Positions 57,893 to 64,000 of a stretch of 64,000 nt of DNA are shown here, piece after piece. This DNA is from Bilabrum cf. latius (lineage: Eukaryota; Bigyra: Bicosoecida; Bigyra; Bicosoecida), in contig OZ237752.1 of NCBI GenBank assembly GCA_965178125.1, positions 496,001 through 560,000 of the forward strand, given 5' to 3'. Every line of letters starts with the position of its first letter. The stretch's first letter is position 1. The notes under the pieces are model-generated. The model saw only the letters and a program-made list of their open reading frames with translations. It was not told the origin of the DNA and did no database searches. The translations under genes were made by a program, and so were the position numbers.

Positions 57893-59200
57893 TCAGCCCT
57901 CCAGCGTGATCCCCGCCACCGTAGGCTTGCCCTCCGCGAGCCCCTTGATGAACGCGTCCACGTCCTCCTTCTTGAAGGGCTTGGTGCCCCCCTCGTTGTC
58001 CAGCACGTACACCTTGTCCTCCTGAGGGGCAAGGGCCGCGATCCGCAGCGAGGTGGCCCCGTCCTTGTCCCCCGTCAGCTTGGTCAGCATCCTGATCCGA
58101 TCCGAATGGGGGTCCTCCGAGGTGGCCACGCAGGCCTGCACGGTCTTGTCCCCAAGAGGGTCGAAGTGCGGCTTGGTGGCGTCACTCAGCAGGGCACCAG
58201 CGGTGGCGGCAGCGTCCGCGTCGGTGCACTTGTCGGCCAGCAAGATGGCCGTGTACTTGAAGTCGGTGATCCGGCTCCAGGCGCTCGCCACGCCCTCGCA
58301 GGCCTCCGGCAGCCAGGGGAAGGCCTTGGGCCGCCGCTGGAACTCGCTGATCCCGTCCGTGGATACAACTGCGCCGTCGCTGGCCCTGACGATGACGAAG
58401 GAGGGGATGCCCCTGACCTCTAGCATCTGGCCCATCATCTGGCCCACATCCTTGGAGGCCCAGCCGATGGCGGGGAAGGGGTACTGCTTCCTGTAGGCGT
58501 CCAGGTCCGACTCGGAGCGGTCCAATGAGAGCAGCAGCATGCTGAGGTCAGCCTCCTTGCCATCGCCCTCGAGCCATGCCTTGAGCTTGGGCTTGATCAT
58601 CTGGCAGGGGCCGCACCATGAGGCGCTGAACAGCAGCCCGACGTACTCGCTGCTGGACAGGTACTTTTTGGCGTCGATCTTCTCGCCATCCGGCTTGACG
58701 AACGTCTCGGCAGACGAAAGGATCATGTTCTTCACGTTGCCCCACTGGTCAGATGACTTGCACTCGGGGTCCAGCTGCACGACCATGCGCCCGTCACGAG
58801 TGAGCTCCTTGCCTTCACCATCGACGAACACTAGGGTGGGGATCCCCTGCACGCCGAACTTCGAGGACAGGTCGTTCTTCCTCGACCGGTCGGAGAAAGG
58901 GAGGGCCTTCCACGGCATCTCTCCCAAATACTCGTCAAACTCTGCCTGGCCCTTATCGCTGGACACGAAGACGATCTCCATGTCTGCCGAGTCTTTGTTC
59001 TTGGAATACCACTTGGCCAGCTGCGGAGTGAACATCTTACAAGGCGGGCACCAATGGGCCGAAAAGTAAAGTCCAACCACCTTCTTGCCGGTGAGGGCCT
59101 TTGCCGTCTCCACAGTCCCTCCCTTTTGCACGAGCTTCTCGCCGAGGAGAGCCTGCAATCCTGTGACGCTAGTTGCACCCGATTCAGCGACACCAGCCAT
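57893..59200 (-). CDS. NXN: nucleoredoxin-like protein, two thioredoxin domains
   Basis: 435 residues, ATG 59200 (MAGVAESGATSV) to TGA 57893-57895, no intron and no TAG. Two thioredoxin folds: VVGLYFSAHWCPPCKMFTP (WCPPC, residues ~48-52) followed by MEIVFVSSDKGQAEFDEYLGEMPW, and YVGLLFSASWCGPCQMIKP (WCGPC, ~192-196) followed by a divergent third thioredoxin-like region that lacks a CxxC (FPAIGWASKDVGQMM, RGIPSFVIVRASDGAVV). WCPPC and the DExxxxYLGEMPW motif place it with nucleoredoxin/tryparedoxin. Cytosolic disulfide reductase is the expected role. Its 3' end lies about 95 bp beyond the LINE copy 2 boundary. Confidence 0.88.
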   Translation of the reverse strand: MAGVAESGATSVTGLQALLGEKLVQKGGTVETAKALTGKKVVGLYFSAHWCPPCKMFTPQLAKWYSKNKDSADMEIVFVSSDKGQAEFDEYLGEMPWKALPFSDRSRKNDLSSKFGVQGIPTLVFVDGEGKELTRDGRMVVQLDPECKSSDQWGNVKNMILSSAETFVKPDGEKIDAKKYLSSSEYVGLLFSASWCGPCQMIKPKLKAWLEGDGKEADLSMLLLSLDRSESDLDAYRKQYPFPAIGWASKDVGQMMGQMLEVRGIPSFVIVRASDGAVVSTDGISEFQRRPKAFPWLPEACEGVASAWSRITDFKYTAILLADKCTDADAAATAGALLSDATKPHFDPLGDKTVQACVATSEDPHSDRIRMLTKLTGDKDGATSLRIAALAPQEDKVYVLDNEGGTKPFKKEDVDAFIKGLAEGKPTVAGITLEG

Positions 59201-59408
59201 GATTAAGTTGGATTTTATTGTTTCCTAAGCTGTAAACAGAGAACTCTTGCGGTACAAGCTGCCTCTACTGCTTGTAACTTCGTTTAGTGTGGCAGATGGC
59301 GCCATTGTGCGAGCCCATCGGGGGGATCTGATATTTTGTGGACTCAACTCAAAAGCGCACGCTATCACGAAGAAACATCTGGAACGAGGGCCCGGGACCT
59401 ACCAGACT

Positions 59409-60764
59409 TCACGCTTCAGCTGCAATGGCCTAAACCACCTAAGCTCCACCCTGGGGACCCATTTCCCCCTGGGGAGCGTCAGCGTTCACGTTCCCTCCGG
59501 CGCCCGCTGCCGGCACCCCGTCCTGCTGCCCGTTCTGAGCCAACCCTGCCTTGACGTTGGCGATCGCCACGGCGAGGTTGTTGTTTTCGGCTGCCCCTAC
59601 AGCCAGGCTGGCAAAGTCCTCCCGGACCGCCCTTGCGAGCGCCCGTTTGGCCTTCGCTGCAGCCCTCCTCGATCCCTTCGAGACAAAATCGAGGATCCTT
59701 GAGTGGTCCTGCATGACCCGTGAGTACATAGTGTGGTACACACGCTGTTCCCCGCGCACGTGCTGGTGCTAGGCGGCAACGGAGAGGCGAGCCTTTGCCA
59801 CAGAAGACCACGAGAGGCGTGCGTTGGCCGGACGAGTCGAAACCCGCCGCCCTTTGTCCTCCTACCTCTTCTTCCGCAACTTGTCGAGCACCTGCAGGAA
59901 CTCGACCGACTTCTCCCCGATTCCCCCCAACACGTCCACCACAAAGGGTACGACCCGCACGCCACTGCGTACCGCCCCTTTCTGCGTCCTCACGGTCCCA
60001 GGACACCACTTGTCTTCTCCTCCGATCCGGACGCCGAGCGCTCCGAGGTCGACGGGCCTGCCGTAGCTGGCCAGCTTCGTGGCATGCGCGGCCCGCAAAG
60101 CAGACCCCTCTTGCCAGTCGCTGCCAATCCTCCACGACGAGCGGTCCCACCGGTAAGTTGCCGCAGTGGAATCAACCACCGTGACATCGATGAGATAAGC
60201 CGTCCCCTCGTGCTCAAAGAACAGGTCGCCGCGTGGCACGAGCGGACCGCGCCGACCCGGCAGCCGGGCCACTTGGCCCTCTGGCTCCCGGATAGGGCGT
60301 CTGCCCGTGGCCTCGCGGACCACCTGCTCGAGCACGTTGAGCACCCGGAAGTGCCTGCGGCCTGGAAGGCCTCCGCAGACACGCTTGTCCTTGCACGTGG
60401 CACCGTGGCGAACTGACTAGATCAGTTCGACTACCTTGCCCTGCTTCCGGCACCCCGGGCAGATCTGCGTGACGCGCCACGCCTCCCCACATGCACCGTG
60501 CGTTGCCCCAAGAGGTTGTGGGGGACAGCTGCACGGCTATGGGATGGCGAGACGCTGGCAGAACATGCCCCGGGCATCTTCAGGCTGGACTCGGCTCAGG
60601 ACAGAGAGCGGCGCATGCAGCCAAGACCCGGCTCCTTGGGACCTGGCGGCGCGGATTGTGGCTCGCGCCACTCCTGCGTACTCTCTGGTGACTGCATCGA
60701 CTGGAGCGAGTCTGTCGTGCGCAAGCGGAGATGAGGCATCCCAGAGGAGCCTCTCCACCTGCAC
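59409..60764 (-). pseudogene. diverged retroelement fragment with zinc knuckles and PD-(D/E)XK-like nuclease
   Basis: A frame of ~450 codons to TGA 59409-59411, with TAG at about 60534, 60417, 59862, 59769, 59439 and 59430. Order: GSWLHAPLSVLSR, CSCPPQ..HGACGEAW, QICPGCRKQGK, RHFRVLNVLEQVVREATG, REPEGQ, VPRGDLFFEHEGTAYLIDVTVVDST, GSDWQEGSALRAAHATKLASY, then KLRKKR. The RH..V..vl, REP, D-x(n)-IDVTVV and K..Y series is the usual C-terminal module of many eukaryotic non-LTR elements. The 5' side is cut by TGA at about 60770 with related sequence continuing in another frame, so this is a truncated, possibly frameshifted, remnant, distantly related to the antisense ORF of the LINE copies. Confidence 0.55.
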
Positions 60765-60906
60765 TCGCTCAGCCAGTCACTTTTCGTTAATAGCGTGTGA
60801 TTCATAAATCGGATTTCAGCTGACGCGGTGACGTCTGCTCGACAAACTCGCGACAAATGAACACAGAAATGCCCGCTCTTACCTGCAATCATTCGACACT
60901 TCAAGT

Positions 60907-63414
60907 TTAACCCAACATCGGGGACCTCCCTGCACCGCCGCTGCTCGAAGACGAGCGCTTGTCCCCCGCGCCGCCCCGTTCGTTCGACGGGCGACCAACA
61001 CTCTCCCGCCCGAACACCCCGCTAGAATCATCATCATCATGCTCCCTGCTTGCATCCGCAGCCATAGGTGGCGGTGAGGCCGCCAGCCGCCTGGGCACCG
61101 AGGAGCCCGACGACGAGCGAGCGCCCCCGCTGGAGGAGGCACCGGCACCGGTACGTGCACCGGCACTTCCACTTCCACTTCCACTGGCATTAGCATTAGA
61201 GGCAGCACCCGCCTGGGAGACCGGAGAGGCAGGCCCGGCAATTGCCACGCCAAGGCCAGGAGCCGCGCTGCCACTGGCGGAAGGGGGGGCGACGAGGGCG
61301 CGCGCAGACCTGGGAGCACCCGCAGCCACGCCCACGACTGCCGCTGCGGGGCTATCCCTGCCGGCGCCGCGCGATGCGGAGCCGGCAGACCCCTGCCCCG
61401 ACTGCCCGTCCTGCTTGGGACTGGGAGCCACCTGCGACTTGCACACCGGGCATGAATTGTTGCTCCGGATCCACGTTGCCACGCAGTCCTTGTGGAAGTC
61501 GTGCCCGCAGTGGGGCAGGCGGGCCACCTGCTCCCCCGCCTCAAACTCGCACATGCAAATGGAGCACGTGGGGCCCTCCTCCCCGTCCTCCTCGTCGCTC
61601 GAGTCGTCCGCGCCTACGCCGGCCTTGGCCAGGGCGGCCAGGACGGCTGCTGACAGCTGCGGCTTCTCCTTCTTGGCCTTCTTGTTCCCCCCGGCGGACG
61701 CCCTGGCCGCCCTGGCCCCTGGAGTCCCCGCCGCCTCCTGCGCGTCCTTGGCCGACCACGTCCTGACGGGCAGCGCCTCCACGACGGCCCCGCTCCTGGC
61801 AGCCCACCTCTCGCTCTTCACATCCCCCAGCCTGGCGCCCAGCTCCAGCAGGGCGTCGTAGTCCCTGCCGTCGTTCCTCTCCTCCAGCACGGCACCGTCC
61901 GCGCCTCCTCCTCCTTCCCCGCCCCCCGCCGCATCCACCACGCTTTGCTCCATGACCTCGGCCTCCTGAGCAGCCCGTGCGGCCTCGGCATACCCCTCCA
62001 GCGCCTGGTCGCCGCCCACCCTCCCCGCCAGCTCCTCCTGCATGAGCTGGAGGGCCAGGGCCTGGCTCTCGTCCTGCTCCCCGCCGGCACCCGCGCCCGC
62101 TCCGCCCATCTGCGCCAGCGCCATCTGGTAGGACGCGTGCTGCAGCCGCTGCACCGCCATGCGCTGCTCTTCCTCCATCAGGCGCATGGCCAGCGCCAAG
62201 GAGTCCTCCTCACTTGTGTTCCCTGGAGCCTCTTGCTGCGCCCCTTCCTCGTCCTCATCCTCCTGCTGCTCCGGCGCGTCGGCCGCTGCGGCCTGCGATC
62301 TCGATGCACTCGTCACACCAGTCGGAGGCACCTCACCGGGGCTAAGTAGCATGGAAGCATCCCTGCTGGTACCGTCTCCCGAAAACATGCCGCCGGCACT
62401 CGACATACTGCCGCCGATCCCGCTCACATCCATGCCGCTGTCGTCTCCAACACCGCTCCCGTCTCCCCGCAGTGCAGCCAGCATCGCGCCGGAACCGCCG
62501 GGTGCCCTGGACTCGGCCTCACCAGCGGTCTGGTTTTCTGATTCCGAGTCCATAGACATGGACAGGAGCGCCGCCTCGTCGCACCCGTGCTCCGGCGACT
62601 TGCTCTCCTCCTCCTGCCCCTCCCAGCGGCGGTGATCCCGGGCACCCCCCCTCCTCCTGCCACTCGCCGCGGCTGACATATCGAGCGCCCGGCGAGGGGC
62701 AGGTCCCGATCGTAGCCCCCCAGATCTGCGCGACGAGGACGAGGAGGACCAGCCGCGGCCGCCAGAGGCAGAGGCAGCCGCTGCACCCTAGGACACTCCC
62801 GCGCTGCCCTCGTCCTGACGGCGGCGGCGCCTGCGGAACCGCTGCCTGCGCCTTGATGAAGATACTGGTGCCTGTTGCTCTGCTACCTCAGGGCTCTCAC
62901 CTGCTGCCTGCGCCGAATCGGGAAGGCCGCGACCCGCCGCCCGCACAGGAGCAGATGCTCCCGCGGCCGGCGTGTCGCCGAACATCAGGCGGGCCCTTGG
63001 CCCCGATGAAGATGGCTCGGCAGAACGTTTCGATTCAATACGAATCGAAGACATATCGCTGCCAGAGCTCATGCGCCGCTGCCCATTGTCGATTGATTCG
63101 CCAGTTGCACCTCGTGCAGGCTCCCGCGGTCGAGTGGCACCCTCATCGAGTTCATCTTCCTCTGCCATCAGTAACGAGGCCATCATAAGACTTGACTAGG
63201 ATACTTTGGGAACGTGCGTGCTAGATTCATCGCTGCTTTCGTTGCGTGCCGTTCCGTCGCCTCGTGCAGCTGCTGGCAATTCCGGCATTCGATCCAGGTC
63301 TTCAATGCGCTTCACGCCGTGTTGAGCGATATCCGGTACCGGATCCTGGTACGCAACTGGATTTGGCCCCAAATCACCGAACAACTGTCTGCAAGCCATG
63401 CTTTCGTTGTTCAT
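60907..63414 (-). CDS. RING-H2 E3 ubiquitin ligase
   Basis: 835 residues, ATG 63414 (MNNESMACRQLFGDLG) to TAA 60907-60909, with TAG at 63196 and 62788. The RING-H2 finger is near residues 615-660: CSICMCEFEAGEQVARLPHCGHDFHKDCVATWI..NNSCPVCKSQ, all eight zinc ligands present. The rest is Ser/Ala/Gly/Glu-rich disorder, with a Met/Gln-rich helical stretch (LALAMRLMEEEQRMAVQRL; ALALQLMQEELAGR) upstream that could dimerise or bind ubiquitin. No membrane segment or PA domain is visible, so it is soluble and likely nuclear or cytosolic. This is the only gene here ending in TAA; TGA follows after one codon. Divergent from the hydrolase gene at 63562, 147 bp apart. Confidence 0.8.
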
Positions 63415-63561
63415 GGTCTGCGACTGTAGTTCTGGCGCGCGAACGGATTTGAGCGCCTTGTAGCGTGCACTTTGAAGACCAAGTGCGACATAGTGAAGTC
63501 AAGTGCAACACTGCTGCTTTGGACCCAGTAGGCTTCGATTTATTCGCTCCAGGCTGCAGCC

Positions 63562-64000
63562 ATGCATGTGCTATCTAGCGTAGTTCTGTTTGGTTTGGGT
63601 GTCTCTGCGTAGTCGCCAAATGGTTCGCCTGCACAGTTGCAGCTTTTGGATCTTACGAAATTCCCACACGCCAAGTGTATGGACGGATCGCCGGGAGGTT
63701 TTTACGTTCAGAAGGCATTGAATGCACCTGATTCAAGCAAATGGACCATCAATTTGCAAGGCGGTGGCGAGTGCACGACAGCGAGACGTTGCATTCCCCA
63801 AATCAACTCCACGCTTGGCTCCTCCAAGAACTGGGCCGAAACTGAGTATCTGGGGTGGTATGGCATCTCAGATAAGTCGCAAAACCCTGATTTGTGGGGA
63901 TGGAACCACGTCAGGGTGGCGTACTGCTCACAGGACCTGTGGACGGGCCAAGGTACCGAAGCGTCCAACGCAACCTTCGGCGCGTACTTTGCCGGCCACC
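63562..64000 (+). CDS. Notum / pectin-acetylesterase-like secreted hydrolase, 5' part
   Basis: Starts at ATG 63562 with signal peptide MHVLSSVVLFGLGVSA, then TAG at 63610 followed by SPNGSPAQLQLL, so TAG is the first or second residue of the mature protein. Family motifs: KCMDGSPGGFYVQKALN, WTINLQGGGECTTARRC (the LxGGGxC oxyanion-hole motif), NPDLWGWNHVRVAYCSQDLWTGQ. The catalytic Ser/Asp/His lie beyond the window. Relatives remove acetyl groups from pectin or palmitoleate from Wnt; the substrate here is open. Confidence 0.8.

Noticed and set aside
1098-64000. Stop-codon readthrough or selenocysteine/pyrrolysine insertion as the explanation for in-frame TAG
   Set aside because: Too many TAGs in too many genes, several per gene and up to 14, with no shared context or stem-loop that I can see. 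Selenocysteine uses UGA, and the residues implied by homology are Gln-like.
1098-64000. UAG = Leu (as in some rhizarian, ciliate and chlorophycean mitochondrial codes) or UAG = Glu
   Set aside because: Leu does not fit IQ motifs, zinc-finger linkers or the CAG/TAG alternation. Glu fits the linkers but not the IQ Gln nor the CAG interchange.
1098-64000. Genes are pseudogenes with random stops
   Set aside because: Random decay would give TAA, TGA and frameshifts as well; only TAG is seen and catalytic motifs are intact.
1-64000. Bacterial origin or contamination
   Set aside because: GT-AG introns, CDC73, DDX24, GBP, SPRY, RING-H2 and non-LTR elements are eukaryotic, and there are no ribosome-binding sites or operon-like spacing.

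Overview
Single-celled eukaryote nuclear DNA, GC-rich and gene-dense. Coding regions carry eukaryote-specific families (CDC73, DDX24/MAK5, UBE3D-type E3, guanylate-binding GTPase, SPRY, SH2, RING-H2, C2H2 array, G8 protein, nucleoredoxin, LINE retroelements). A few short GT-AG introns (about 90-255 nt) are visible, for example one splitting the P-loop codon run of the GTPase. I cannot name the species; a protist or microalga is the best description.

The central result is the genetic code. Nearly every long gene is broken by in-frame TAG and resumes in the same frame with the same domain logic, but is never broken internally by TGA or TAA. By hand I count roughly 90-100 in-frame TAG codons in about 15 genes and retroelement ORFs. 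Where the position can be read by homology it is glutamine: the Q of IQ motifs (three or four times), the Q of a repeat that alternates CAG and TAG, the E/Q position of zinc-finger linkers, coiled-coil positions. Genes end on TGA; one ends on TAA followed two codons later by TGA. This equals a code with UAG=Gln and UGA/UAA stop (like NCBI table 15). A standard-code annotation would shatter these genes into fragments, so coordinates below join across TAG.

Layout. 0-2.5 kb: end of an omega-amidase (NIT2), a 14-bp minisatellite, an NmrA-like oxidoreductase. 2.6-10.6 kb: CDC73 and an ankyrin protein sharing a 157-bp divergent promoter, an SH2 protein with repeated YGDF motifs, a 13-finger C2H2 protein. 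10.9-19.2 kb: LINE remains (endonuclease piece, a 129-bp satellite block, reverse transcriptase, and an antisense ORF with a zinc knuckle and a restriction-like nuclease fold). 19.4-29.7 kb: UBE3D-like E3, SPRY protein, RGG protein. 29.8-40.1 kb: tail-anchored coiled-coil protein and GBP-like GTPase (divergent, 112 bp apart), then DDX24. 40.3-46.9 kb: a giant multi-IQ protein with a nearly perfect 198-bp tandem array. 47.8-53.6 kb: a ubiquitin-like protein and a 1,708-residue G8 membrane protein. 53.7-57.8 kb: second, 5'-truncated copy of the LINE, inserted next to the G8 gene start. 57.9-64 kb: nucleoredoxin, a diverged nuclease-fold retroelement fragment, a RING-H2 E3, and the start of a Notum/pectin-acetylesterase-like secreted hydrolase.

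Functional themes: transcription elongation (CDC73), ribosome biogenesis (DDX24, RGG protein), ubiquitin signalling (two E3s and a Ubl), calmodulin binding, and cell-surface/secreted proteins. No operons are expected; neighbouring genes are often divergent pairs with short shared promoters.
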